This document shows positions 43,749 to 53,756 of a DNA stretch of 64,000 nt, piece by piece. The notes beneath the pieces were generated by a model. The model did not search any database, was not told where the DNA came from, and worked only from the letters and a program-made list of their open reading frames with translations. This DNA comes from an uncultured Methylomonas sp. (GTDB lineage Bacteria > Pseudomonadota > Gammaproteobacteria > Methylococcales > Methylomonadaceae), in contig CAKZJE010000032.1 in assembly GCA_936941155.1 (NCBI GenBank), positions 124,001-188,000 of the forward strand, written 5' to 3'. Position 1 is the stretch's first letter. Each line of letters starts with the position of its first letter. Both the position numbers and the translations under genes were made by a program.

Positions 43749-45400
43749 TTAAGCAATGGTTTAAAAGCGGTGAGCCTTGGGTATGGCTTAACGCTGCGGC
43801 GGTGAGTGCCAATTTGATTTTAGTAGTTGGCTTGTTTACATTGATTGCCGTGCGTGGTTTAGGGCATTTTTGGCCAGCACAAGTGGTTGAGTATGGCTAT
43901 AAAGACAAAGACGGCATTGCAACTGTGATTGTTGGGGAGGTTGTCGACACTGTCGTGCTCTCTGCTCAACAAGCAAAAGATGCTAATTACGAAATCCTAG
44001 CGGGTGGTGATTCATTAGAGCAACGACTGATTAAAACAGGCAACCGTGATACCACCGGCATGGATTTTCATTGGATAGAACAACAACGCATTAGCGGTGA
44101 AACCTATCCTGCGGATATGTTGGTTGTGGAGCGGCGCGAGTGGGGGAATTTTTACGGTCGCTTAGTGGCTGTCAAAGAACAAGGCAAAACCATTGCGAGC
44201 GGTGCACAAGCATGGCCAATTGCAGAGCAAAAATTGCAAACAGCGTTAGAGCTGTTTGAAGAAATAGATAAGATGCAGCAAAAAGATGTCGGCGCAATTA
44301 ACTATGCTTTAGAGCGGTTAAGGCTGAAACAGAAAAAACTGCAACTTAAAAATCAATGGGATGATAATGCTAAGCAAGAGTTAGCCGCACAAGAAGCTGA
44401 ATATAAGCAACAGTATCAAAGCCTGCAAGGTGAGTTAGCCAAGCTGAATGAAAAAATTGCCTTAGACAGCATTGTGGTAAAAGAAGCCAGCGGTAAAGAA
44501 GTTGAAATTCCGATGTCTAAAACAGTCAGAATTTATCAACCTAACGAAATGAATGTGTTTGCGAAAATCTTGCACTATGGCGAAAAAGTGGTTGAGTTTG
44601 TCAGTGACGATCCTAGAGAAGCCAATACCGAAGGTGGGATTTTCCCAGCTATTTTCGGTACAGTGATGATGGTGATGGTGATGGCGGTAATTGTGACTCC
44701 ACTGGGCGTTGTTGCTGCTGTTTATATGCGTGAATATGCGAAACAAGGTTTTTTAACGCGCTTAATTCGGATTGCGGTGAATAACTTAGCGGGTGTGCCT
44801 TCCATTGTTTATGGTGTGTTCGGCTTAGGATTTTTTGTATATATTCTAGGTGGCAATATTGACCGGCTGTTTTTCCCAGAATCGTTACCCGCACCTGTTT
44901 TTGGAACGCCGGGTTTGTTATGGTCATCGCTAACTTTAGCTTTATTGACCTTGCCTGTGGTGATTGTTTCTACTGAAGAAGGGTTATCACGAATTCCAAA
45001 AGCAATTCGCGAAGGTAGTTTAGCGTTGGGCGCAACTAAAGCAGAAACGTTATGGCGCACCATATTACCGATGGCAAGTCCTGCGATTATGACCGGTTTG
45101 ATTTTAGCGGTAGCGCGTGCTGCGGGTGAAGTTGCTCCGTTAATGTTGGTTGGCGTGGTAAAACTAGCTCCAACTTTGCCATTGGACGGTAACTTTCCCT
45201 ATATGCACTTTGACAGAAAATTCATGCACTTAGGGTTTCATATTTATGACGTAGGTTTTCAAAGTCCAAACGTGGAAGCTGCGCGTCCTCTAGTTTATTC
45301 CACTGCATTATTGCTGGTGTTAGTAATTATTGGACTAAATATGACCGCTATTAGCATTAGAAATCATCTGCGCGAAAAATATCGTGCATTGGATAATTAA
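43745..45400 (+). CDS. pstA: Phosphate ABC transporter permease PstA (long form)
   Basis: About 551 residues with an N-terminal membrane helix (about 18-38). A periplasmic insert of about 230 residues follows whose second half is a strong coiled coil (YALERLRLKQKKLQLK, LAAQEAEYKQQYQSLQGEL). The core permease starts at about 290 and contains the EAA-like loop SLALGATKAETLWRTILPMASP. It pairs with the long PstC, and both inserts probably meet in the periplasm near PstS. The overlap ATGA with pstC implies translational coupling. Confidence 0.9.
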   Translation: MIKQWFKSGEPWVWLNAAAVSANLILVVGLFTLIAVRGLGHFWPAQVVEYGYKDKDGIATVIVGEVVDTVVLSAQQAKDANYEILAGGDSLEQRLIKTGNRDTTGMDFHWIEQQRISGETYPADMLVVERREWGNFYGRLVAVKEQGKTIASGAQAWPIAEQKLQTALELFEEIDKMQQKDVGAINYALERLRLKQKKLQLKNQWDDNAKQELAAQEAEYKQQYQSLQGELAKLNEKIALDSIVVKEASGKEVEIPMSKTVRIYQPNEMNVFAKILHYGEKVVEFVSDDPREANTEGGIFPAIFGTVMMVMVMAVIVTPLGVVAAVYMREYAKQGFLTRLIRIAVNNLAGVPSIVYGVFGLGFFVYILGGNIDRLFFPESLPAPVFGTPGLLWSSLTLALLTLPVVIVSTEEGLSRIPKAIREGSLALGATKAETLWRTILPMASPAIMTGLILAVARAAGEVAPLMLVGVVKLAPTLPLDGNFPYMHFDRKFMHLGFHIYDVGFQSPNVEAARPLVYSTALLLVLVIIGLNMTAISIRNHLREKYRALDN

Positions 45401-45458
45401 TATTATTGCCTAGATGATAAGGCATGAGCCTTAAATCTTAAACCTTGAGCTTAAATTT

Positions 45459-46295
45459 ATGACTACAGAGCAAACACGCACCCACGCTATTAATATGAGT
45501 TCATTAGGGCGTGATGAACAAAAAAATACATCCGAAAAAGAAGAAACCTGTATCGAAGTAAAAGATTTAAATCTTTTTTACAGCAATAAGCAGGCGTTGT
45601 ACGGCGTAAACATGAAAATGCCAAAGAAAAAAGTGACTGCTTATATTGGGCCTAGCGGCTGTGGCAAGTCTACTTTATTGCGCTGCATTAACCGAATGAA
45701 TGATTTGGTTGATAACGTCAGAATTGATGGCCAAATATTACTGGATGGCGAAAATATTTATGCAAAATCAGTGAACGTTGCTGATTTGCGCCGTCGCGTA
45801 GGAATGGTATTTCAAAAGCCGAATCCATTTCCAAAATCAATTTATGAAAATGTCGCTTATGGCTTGAGAATTCAAGGCATCAACGACCGTGCTATTTTGG
45901 ATGAGGTAGTTGAAAAGTCTTTGCGCGGTGCAGCATTGTGGGACGAAATGAAAGACCGTTTGCAAGATAACGCTTTAGGCATGTCGGGCGGTCAGCAACA
46001 ACGGTTGGTGATTGCCAGAGCAATTGCGATTGAACCGGAAGTGATTTTATTAGACGAGCCAGCCTCGGCACTTGATCCAATTTCAACTCTAAAAATTGAA
46101 GAATTAATTAATGAGTTGAAAGAAACCTATACCATTGTGATTGTGACGCATAATATGCAACAAGCAGCGCGAGTTTCTGACTATACTGCTTTCATGTATA
46201 TGGGCGAGTTGATTGAGTTTGGCAGTACTAACGAGCTGTTTACCAATCCAACTAAAAAACAAACAGAAGATTATATTACCGGACGCTACGGTTAA
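45459..46295 (+). CDS. pstB: Phosphate ABC transporter ATPase PstB
   Basis: A 278-residue ABC ATPase with Walker [10 protein letters not shown], signature [10 protein letters not shown], Walker [13 protein letters not shown] and switch histidine in VTHNMQQA. The C-terminus ITGRYG is the standard end of PstB. An N-terminal tail of about 25 polar residues precedes the domain. It lies 58 bases after pstA. It drives phosphate import and, with PhoU, transmits the phosphate signal to PhoR. Confidence 0.95.
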   Translation: MTTEQTRTHAINMSSLGRDEQKNTSEKEETCIEVKDLNLFYSNKQALYGVNMKMPKKKVTAYIGPSGCGKSTLLRCINRMNDLVDNVRIDGQILLDGENIYAKSVNVADLRRRVGMVFQKPNPFPKSIYENVAYGLRIQGINDRAILDEVVEKSLRGAALWDEMKDRLQDNALGMSGGQQQRLVIARAIAIEPEVILLDEPASALDPISTLKIEELINELKETYTIVIVTHNMQQAARVSDYTAFMYMGELIEFGSTNELFTNPTKKQTEDYITGRYG

Positions 46296-46308
46296 TACGA
46301 GGCAAATC

Positions 46309-47004
46309 ATGGATACAAATAAAGTCGGTCATCACATTTCGCAACAATTTGACAGAGAACTGGAAGATATACGCAATAAAGTTTTGGTGATGGGGGGATT
46401 GGTCGAACAACAAATGGATTTGGCGATTAAAGCATTCTCAACTAGCGATACTGCATTAGCTGAACAAGTGATTAAAAATGATTCGCAAGTCAATGCAATG
46501 GAATCGACTATTGATCAAGAATGTATGCAAATCATTGCGTTACGTCAGCCTACTGCGTTTGATTTACGATTGTTAATTGCTGTCATAAAAATTCTGACTG
46601 AAATTGAAAGAGTGGGCGATCACGCGAAAAAAATTGCACAAATGGCAATTCATTTAGCCGTTGATTCTGACTCGGTGGATTCTTTCTATGAATTACATCA
46701 CATTAGTGAAATGACCAAAGCCATGTTGCACCATGCTTTAGACGCTTTTGCCAGAATGGATATTGACGGCTTGGCGGAGATGGATGAGGCAGATGATGAT
46801 GTCAATCGTGAATACAAAGGCATTGTTCGGCAATTGATTACACGAATGATGGAAGACCCACGCTGCATTGGTCGTTCTTTAGACGTATTATGGGCTGCGA
46901 AAGCGTTGGAGCGCATTGGCGACCATTCTTGCAATATTGGTGAGTACATTGTGTATATGATGAAAGGTGAAGATATTCGCCACACCAAAGTTTCTAAAGA
47001 TTAA
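46309..47004 (+). CDS. phoU: Phosphate signalling regulator PhoU
   Basis: A 231-residue all-helical protein made of two PhoU repeats, with FDRELEDIRNKVLVMGGLVE at the start and the metal-binding-type motifs ERVGDHAKKIA and ERIGDHSCNIGEYI. The ATG at 46309 is preceded by GAGG at 6 bases. A longer in-frame extension into pstB has no support. PhoU restrains PhoR when phosphate is plentiful. It is the last gene of the operon and is followed by a terminator-like hairpin at 47028. Confidence 0.94.
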   Translation: MDTNKVGHHISQQFDRELEDIRNKVLVMGGLVEQQMDLAIKAFSTSDTALAEQVIKNDSQVNAMESTIDQECMQIIALRQPTAFDLRLLIAVIKILTEIERVGDHAKKIAQMAIHLAVDSDSVDSFYELHHISEMTKAMLHHALDAFARMDIDGLAEMDEADDDVNREYKGIVRQLITRMMEDPRCIGRSLDVLWAAKALERIGDHSCNIGEYIVYMMKGEDIRHTKVSKD

Positions 47005-47027
47005 AACTTAAGTTTTTATAAACAATG

Positions 47028-47064
47028 AAACCTGCCAGTTTTCAAAAAGCTGGTAGGTTTTTTT
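47028..47064 (+). terminator. Terminator after phoU
   Basis: AAACCTGCCAGTTTT pairs with AAAAAGCTGGTAGGTTT (minor mismatch), followed by further T residues. It is a diverged member of the CCTGACAGG hairpin family found at 14681, 48854, 53308 and 56328. Confidence 0.7.
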
Positions 47065-47095
47065 ATGCCTTGAAACTTACAAAAACACGTTGCAG

Positions 47096-47130
47096 AATTT
47101 TTTAAGACGACTGGTTGTCTTGAAAAATTT
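47096..47130. repeat. Dispersed palindrome, GACGACTGGTTGTC copy
   Basis: Core GACGACTGGTTGTCT at 47106-47120, one mismatch from the perfect palindrome, with TTTTTTAA before and TTGAAAAATTTT after, as in the copy at 12571. It lies about 100 bases past phoU. Confidence 0.6.
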
Positions 47131-47194
47131 TCGGATTATTTTTACAAAGGCAGGCAAATCTTGATAGGAGTTTTTAAATCGTTTTAAAGAATAG

Positions 47195-47238
47195 GTAGGT
47201 TCGGATTTATCGGAACAATGTGAATTTGTTGCGCCTAC
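47195..47238. repeat. GTAGGT...CCTAC dispersed element, copy 2 (inverted)
   Basis: Reverse-complement relative of the element at 12860-12905, with its two internal palindromes slightly decayed. It begins GTAGGTTCGGATTTATCGGA and ends GCGCCTAC. Confidence 0.6.
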
Positions 47239-47291
47239 AAAAAACGGCAATACCTTGAAACTGATGATGGGTTAGTTATGGAAGTGTCACC

Positions 47292-47587
47292 ACGACTGCC
47301 AGTCCTTGAAGGCATAGGTATCTACACAAAATAGCTTGACAGTTTTTATAATGAAATCATTGATAATAAAGAGTTTTTGTAGGTTGGGTTAGCATTATTG
47401 AGCGAAGCGAGATAAGCGTAACCCAACATGCAGCGTTAAAATAAATGTACTTTGTTGGGTTACGCTCTTTTTTCTGACGAAAAAAGCAGCTAACCCAACC
47501 TACATATTTCAATATCCCATTGATATATAAATATTTTTTTAAACTAAAGATGTGTAGATAACTATGCATTGAAGGACTGGCAGTCGT
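47292..47587. mobile_element. MITE-like element with 37-bp terminal inverted repeats
   Basis: The ends, 47292-47328 and 47551-47587, are inverted repeats matching at 34 of 37 positions (outer part ACGACTGCCAGTCCTT). Inside, a second inverted pair TGTAGGTTGGGTTAGC (47378-47393) and its complement (47489-47504) bounds a 127-bp core. No transposase is encoded. The first 97 bases recur at 63903-64000. No clear target duplication was found at the borders. Confidence 0.7.
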
Positions 47588-47591
47588 AACC

Positions 47592-48596
47592 TCAGCTATC
47601 TAAATCTAATTTTTCAACGGCACACTCTTTTTTTTCCAATTCAGCCAATAAGTGCTTAATCATTTTGGATAACGCAGGGTTATTCAATTCCTCCATTGCC
47701 TGTTTTGGCGAGAACCATTGCCGCAGTCTGTGACTTTCCTCCCATTCATGGGAATCAACCATTTCTGTTACAGCCATTGGAAACACTTCAATCGTACATT
47801 GTCCGTGCCATTTTTCGCGACTATAGCAGCCTAAGGCTTGATCCATCACAACGCCTTTTAAACCTGCCTCTTCCCATGCTTCCTTCGCTGCTGAGGCTTG
47901 TGGGCTAAAGCCGGGTTCAATCACACCTTTAGGAAATCCCCACTTTTGTTTGCTGCCCGCAGAAATCAGCAATAATTTTAATTCGCCATTAATCATGCAA
48001 TACGGGATTACGCCCGATTGCACATAATAATAAGCAGGACGTTCTCGTTGTTCTGTTCCTGTCAGAGTCACAAACGGAAAAGCTTGTGGCAATAAACTCG
48101 CGCGGGTGAGGTGATGCAATTGTGCGCAGGAGGTGTGGGTTTGCGACCAATGTTGAGAAAGGGTTAAATGCGCCACTGTCGCTGTGGGTAAAATTTTTCC
48201 ATCCTCTGTTTCAGGCAGAGAGTGATCGACTAAATCTGCTAACAAATGCTCCAAGCCTGGATTATGTCCAACGATCATCACCCGTTGTGCTTGGTGCGGA
48301 CATTCATTGAGAATTGCTTTCAGAGTTGCAGCATTGGCTTCATAAATACGCGGCTCTTGATAAATATGGCGATCACTTAATCCCATTGCTTTAGCGCATT
48401 TTCGCGCTGTTTCAATCGCACGCACCGCAGGAGAACTGAGAATAAAATCAGGAAATAAATGTTGTTGTTGTAACCATACCCCTAATAATTCTGCACCTCG
48501 TTTGCCGCGTTCCACTAGCGGGCGGTGAAAATCATCACATTCAACGTTCCAATCGGATTTGCCGTGTCGAAGAATTAGCAGTTCTTTTTTAATCAT
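47592..48596 (-). CDS. SixA-like histidine phosphatase fused to a Nudix hydrolase
   Basis: A 334-residue two-domain protein. Residues 1-165 are a histidine phosphatase of SixA type (ELLILRHGKSDWN with the catalytic histidine; MIVGHNPGLEHLLADL with the second). Residues 195-320 form a Nudix domain (YYVQSGVIPYCMI, KWGFPKGVIEPG, SAAKEAWEEAGL). In the Nudix box (G-x5-E-x7-R-E-U-x-E-E-x-G-U) the first Glu is Phe and the Arg is Lys, while the metal-binding Glu pair is kept, as in diphosphoinositol-type Nudix enzymes. Mycobacterial MutT1 has the same two folds in the opposite order. A nucleotide or inositol pyrophosphate substrate is possible. A MITE-like element ends 4 bases past its stop. Confidence 0.82.
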   Translation of the reverse strand: MIKKELLILRHGKSDWNVECDDFHRPLVERGKRGAELLGVWLQQQHLFPDFILSSPAVRAIETARKCAKAMGLSDRHIYQEPRIYEANAATLKAILNECPHQAQRVMIVGHNPGLEHLLADLVDHSLPETEDGKILPTATVAHLTLSQHWSQTHTSCAQLHHLTRASLLPQAFPFVTLTGTEQRERPAYYYVQSGVIPYCMINGELKLLLISAGSKQKWGFPKGVIEPGFSPQASAAKEAWEEAGLKGVVMDQALGCYSREKWHGQCTIEVFPMAVTEMVDSHEWEESHRLRQWFSPKQAMEELNNPALSKMIKHLLAELEKKECAVEKLDLDS

Positions 48597-48904
48597 GCTT
48601 ATGCTCTTTTATTTTTACTGATTAAAGTCAATGAGTTAAGTTGTATTTTGTTGAGGTGTTTTTTTATAAATTGATGTTACGCACAAGTAAAAAATATCCA
48701 CGAAACACACAAAAAACACGAATTTAAAGAAAACACATATTATCTGATAAAAGTTTAACCGTAATGACAGCTATATTACCAGTTTTAAAAAATGCCATTT
48801 TGTCGCTAACAGCTACCATTTTTTTAACCATTATACAAATGCGAGGCAAAAAAAAACCTGCCAGATTTTTTTCAACCTGACAGGTTTAACAGGGGACTTA
48901 CAAT
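48597..48904. other. Gene-free stretch downstream of htpG
   Basis: 308 bases between the start of the phosphatase/Nudix gene and the end of htpG, both on the minus strand. It holds the htpG terminator hairpin (48854-48887) and otherwise AT-rich sequence in which the promoter of the phosphatase/Nudix gene must lie. No gene was seen. Confidence 0.6.
48854..48887 (-). terminator. Terminator hairpin after htpG
   Basis: AAACCTGCCAGATTT and AACCTGACAGGTTT form a near-perfect stem. On the minus strand it is followed by a run of T (complement of the A-run at 48848-48856), giving a good intrinsic terminator 18 bases after the htpG stop. It belongs to the CCTGACAGG family. Confidence 0.75.
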
Positions 48905-50842
48905 TTAACGCAACAAACTTTGTAACAAACCATTTAATTTATGCACGAAAGCCGCAGGATCATCCAAATGACCGCCTTCGCTTAAAATGGCTTGGTCAAA
49001 CAAGATGTTAGTGATGTCGGCAAAACGCTCATCATCTTGTTCTTCTTTGATTTTAGTCACTAACGGATGAGTTGGATTGATTTCAAAAATCGGTTTAGAA
49101 CTGCCACCGCCAAACATGCTGAAATCTTGTCCGGCTTCTTTCATAATTCGCTGCATGTTCAAACTCATGTCATACACATCCGTCACCAAACACGCTGGGG
49201 AATCGGTCAAACGATGACTTAAACGCACTTCGCTGATTTTGTCGCCTAACACGTCTTTGACTTGTTTCAGCACCGATTCAAAATCTTTATTCGCTTCTTC
49301 CAGCTCTTTTTTCTCTTCTTCAGAATCGAGTTTATCTAAATCCAACTCGCCTTTTGCCACAGACTGTAAATGTTTATCTTCAAAGTCAGTCAAGCTAGAC
49401 AACAACCATTCATCCACGCGGTCTGATAATAATAAGACTTCAATGCCTTTTTTGCGGAAAATTTCCAAATGTGGGCTGTTTTTCGCTGCGGCAAAACTAT
49501 CAGCAGTCACATAATAAATTTTTTCCTGACCTTCTTTCATCCGACTGACATACATTTCCAGCGACACATTTTGCGCTTGCGCGTTGCTGTGTGTGGAAGA
49601 GAAACGCAGTAATTTCGCGATGCGGTCTTTGTTTTTCGCATCTTCAATCACGCCTTCTTTCAACACGTTACCGAAAATTGACCAGAAAGTAGAATATTTG
49701 CTGCCGTCTTCTTCACTTGCCAATGATTCTAACAAGCCTAAAACTTTTTTCACCGCACCGGCTTTAATCGCGCTGATTTGTTTGCTTTGTTGCAAAATTT
49801 CGCGCGACACGTTCAGCGGCAAAGCATCAGCATCAATCACACCGCGAATAAATCGCAAATAACGTGGCATCAATTGTTCTGCATCGTCAGTGATAAACAC
49901 TTTGCGCACATACAGTTTTACGCCGTGCTTGGCATCTCTGTCCCACATATCAAACGGGGCGCGGGCTGGAACGTACAGCAACATAGTGTATTCGTTTGAG
50001 CCTTCGACTTTGCTGTGAACGTGTGCGAGCGGCTCTTGATAATCGTGCGAAACGTGTTTGTAAAATTCGTTATACGATTCCTCAGAAATATCATCTTTCG
50101 ATTTTGTCCACAACGCGGAGGCATTATTAATGGTTTCTTCTGTGACATGCTCGGCTTCGGTGACATTGCCTTCGTCGTCTTTTTGCTCAGGAATAGTTTT
50201 GTCCATCACAATTGGCAATGAGATATGGTCTGAGAATTTTTTCACGATAGAACGGATGCGCCATTCGTCTAAAAATTCGTCTTCATCTTCTTTTAAATGC
50301 AGGATGATTTCGGTGCCGCGAGTCGCTTTTTCAACTGATTCTAAGGTGTATTCGCCTTCGCCAGCCGATTCCCAACGCACGCCTTGTTCGCTGTTTGCAC
50401 CAGCTTTGCGAGTAATCAAGGTCACTTTATCTGCAACGATAAAGGCAGAGTAAAAACCAACCCCGAATTGACCAATTAACTCGCTGTCTTTGGCTTGGTT
50501 TCCGGTTAAAGATTCAAAAAACTGTTTCGTGCCTGATTTTGCGATCGTGCCGATGTGTTCTTGCACTTCTTCGCGGGTCATGCCGATACCGTTATCAATC
50601 ACGCTGATGGTGCGGGCTTCTTTATTAAATTCCAGACGGATTTTTAAATCACTGTCATGTTCGTACAAACTGCCATTCGACAAGGCTTCAAAGCGCAATT
50701 TATCAGCCGCGTCTGAGGCGTTAGAAATCAGTTCACGCAGAAACACTTCTTTATTGCTATATAAAGAGTGAATCATCAAATGCAATAAATGTTTAACTTC
50801 GGTTTCAAAACCTAAGGTTTCTTTTTTTGCTTCAACAGTCAT
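48905..50842 (-). CDS. htpG: Molecular chaperone HtpG (Hsp90)
   Basis: A 645-residue Hsp90 with the GHKL ATP-binding motifs [27 protein letters not shown] and [15 protein letters not shown]. The middle-domain arginine motif is in [12 protein letters not shown], and the C-terminal dimerisation domain follows. Length is slightly above E. coli HtpG (624). CAGGAAAA lies about 11 bases before the ATG. It is transcribed alone, divergent from uvrB. A GACGAC palindrome lies about 120 bases upstream of its start. No heat-shock (sigma-32) promoter could be assigned by eye. Confidence 0.95.
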   Translation of the reverse strand: MTVEAKKETLGFETEVKHLLHLMIHSLYSNKEVFLRELISNASDAADKLRFEALSNGSLYEHDSDLKIRLEFNKEARTISVIDNGIGMTREEVQEHIGTIAKSGTKQFFESLTGNQAKDSELIGQFGVGFYSAFIVADKVTLITRKAGANSEQGVRWESAGEGEYTLESVEKATRGTEIILHLKEDEDEFLDEWRIRSIVKKFSDHISLPIVMDKTIPEQKDDEGNVTEAEHVTEETINNASALWTKSKDDISEESYNEFYKHVSHDYQEPLAHVHSKVEGSNEYTMLLYVPARAPFDMWDRDAKHGVKLYVRKVFITDDAEQLMPRYLRFIRGVIDADALPLNVSREILQQSKQISAIKAGAVKKVLGLLESLASEEDGSKYSTFWSIFGNVLKEGVIEDAKNKDRIAKLLRFSSTHSNAQAQNVSLEMYVSRMKEGQEKIYYVTADSFAAAKNSPHLEIFRKKGIEVLLLSDRVDEWLLSSLTDFEDKHLQSVAKGELDLDKLDSEEEKKELEEANKDFESVLKQVKDVLGDKISEVRLSHRLTDSPACLVTDVYDMSLNMQRIMKEAGQDFSMFGGGSSKPIFEINPTHPLVTKIKEEQDDERFADITNILFDQAILSEGGHLDDPAAFVHKLNGLLQSLLR

Positions 50843-50947
50843 CGTGTATTTTTTCCTGTGTTAAAAATAAAGTTGTTGCGTTGAAAGTGGGGGTGAGTTT
50901 GTTTTTTTCAAGGGCGAATTTAAGTCGACTAAGCAAAACCTGATTTG

Positions 50948-50983
50948 AATTATTTTTAAAGACGACTGGTCGTTTTTAAAAAA
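50948..50983. repeat. Dispersed palindrome, GACGACTGGTCG copy upstream of htpG/uvrB
   Basis: Core GACGACTGGTCGT at 50961-50973, preceded by AATTATTTTTAAA and followed by TTTTAAAAAATT. It abuts the left arm of the inverted-repeat unit. Confidence 0.6.
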
Positions 50984-51287
50984 TTGTCTGAATCAAGATT
51001 TTCAGGATTTTAGGATTAGCAGGATAATGTTTTCTGCTCAGGATTCGGTTAATAATAACGTCCTTGAATCTTTTATTATTGCTTCTGCGGGCGAATTAAT
51101 TCGCCCCTACATCAAGCTAAAGTTTTACAACATAAAATTAAAATGGAGTACAACAGCTTTAGCTGTTGGCGGTTAAAATATTAAAAACCATGTAATTCCA
51201 TAACATCTCAAAAATTTCACCTACCCACTTCCAGCCATTCATAATATCCTGTTCATTCTAAAATCCTGTAAATCCTGATTCAGACAA
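50984..51287. repeat. 304-bp unit with 43-base terminal inverted repeats
   Basis: The arms 50984-51026 and 51245-51287 match as inverted repeats at 38 of 43 positions (outer ends TTGTCTGAATCA and TGATTCAGACAA). A related string, AATCCTGTAAATTCTGATTC, is found after phoR at about 37873-37892. It encodes nothing and may be a second MITE-like family. It forms the entire uvrB leader. Confidence 0.6.
51087..51110. repeat. Half-length GTAGGT-family hairpin
   Basis: GGGCGAATTAATTCGCCC is a perfect palindrome, followed by CTAC, matching half of the elements at 12860 and 47195. Confidence 0.45.
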
Positions 51288-51294
51288 AAACGCC

Positions 51295-53301
<2,007 letters not shown>

Positions 53302-53307
53302 GAGAAA

Positions 53308-53340
53308 AAACCTCGCAGGTTTTAAAAACCTGCGAGGTTT
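53308..53340 (+). terminator. Terminator hairpin after uvrB
   Basis: AAACCTCGCAGGTTTT (53308-53323) pairs perfectly with the complementary arm ending at 53340. It is the GC-richer variant of the gene-end hairpin family and lies seven bases after the uvrB stop. Confidence 0.7.
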
Positions 53341-53510
53341 GGGTTTGTTCTAAGGCTTGTGCTACTAAAGCGATAATCACTACCTTATCATTTGAAAACA
53401 AAAAACAATTTCTTTTGCCCAAAATCTGACAGAGTTAATCTTTCACAACAACAAGTTGGAGTTGTTATAATCACGCAGCCTCGCAAACAAAGATTTTTTG
53501 GATATTTTCA

Positions 53511-53747
53511 ATGAACACCTTAAGTATTAGACTTTCCGAATCATTACATCAACAACTGCGTCAACTGAGCAAAAAAGACAAAGTCTCCATTAATCAGTTT
53601 ATTGTCAGTGCCATTTCAGAAAAAACCGCCGCTTTTTTAACCCGTGATTATTTAATACAACGCGGGGAACAAGCGAGTCGAGAAAAGTTTTTAAATGCAC
53701 TCGCCAAAGTCGCAGACATTGAAGCCGAACCGTATGACAAGCTATAA
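53511..53747 (+). CDS. Ribbon-helix-helix antitoxin-like protein
   Basis: A 78-residue protein whose first 45 residues fit a ribbon-helix-helix fold (LSIRLSESLHQQLRQLSKKD, then VSINQFIVSAISEKTAA), the DNA-binding form of HicB/Arc-like antitoxins. The remainder (ALAKVADIEAEPYD) is the short tail seen in HicB-type and PIN-associated antitoxins. No toxin of the usual size follows. Instead the next gene, nine bases on, encodes an Rpn-type nuclease. The two may form an autoregulated pair, or the RHH gene may be an orphan antitoxin. Confidence 0.7.
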   Translation: MNTLSIRLSESLHQQLRQLSKKDKVSINQFIVSAISEKTAAFLTRDYLIQRGEQASREKFLNALAKVADIEAEPYDKL

Positions 53748-53756
53748 AACATCACC

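Larger units (their letters stand above)
47005..47591. other. Repeat-filled gap between phoU and the phosphatase/Nudix gene
   Basis: 587 bases without a gene. In order they hold a terminator hairpin (47028-47064), a GACGAC palindrome (47106-47120), the inverted copy of the GTAGGT element (47195-47238) and a complete 296-bp MITE-like element (47292-47587) that ends 4 bases before the stop codon of the downstream minus-strand gene. Confidence 0.75.
50843..51294. other. Divergent htpG-uvrB region made largely of repeats
   Basis: 452 bases. A GACGAC palindrome (50961-50973) is followed immediately by a 304-bp unit bounded by 43-base inverted repeats (50984-51026 and 51245-51287), which also contains the half-length GTAGGT-family hairpin (51087-51110). 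The right arm ends only seven bases before the uvrB start codon. No gene is visible. Confidence 0.7.

Noticed and set aside
46213-46308. Extended phoU start inside pstB
   Set aside because: It would read through the pstB C-terminus in another frame; the ATG at 46309 has a GAGG and the correct family start.
47395-47480. tRNA or small RNA gene in the core of the repeat at 47.4 kb
   Set aside because: The folded core is explained by nested inverted repeats; no tRNA arms or CCA end can be matched.
47357-47569. 70-residue ORF inside the MITE-like element
   Set aside because: It translates the inverted repeats and has no transposase features; coding is very unlikely.
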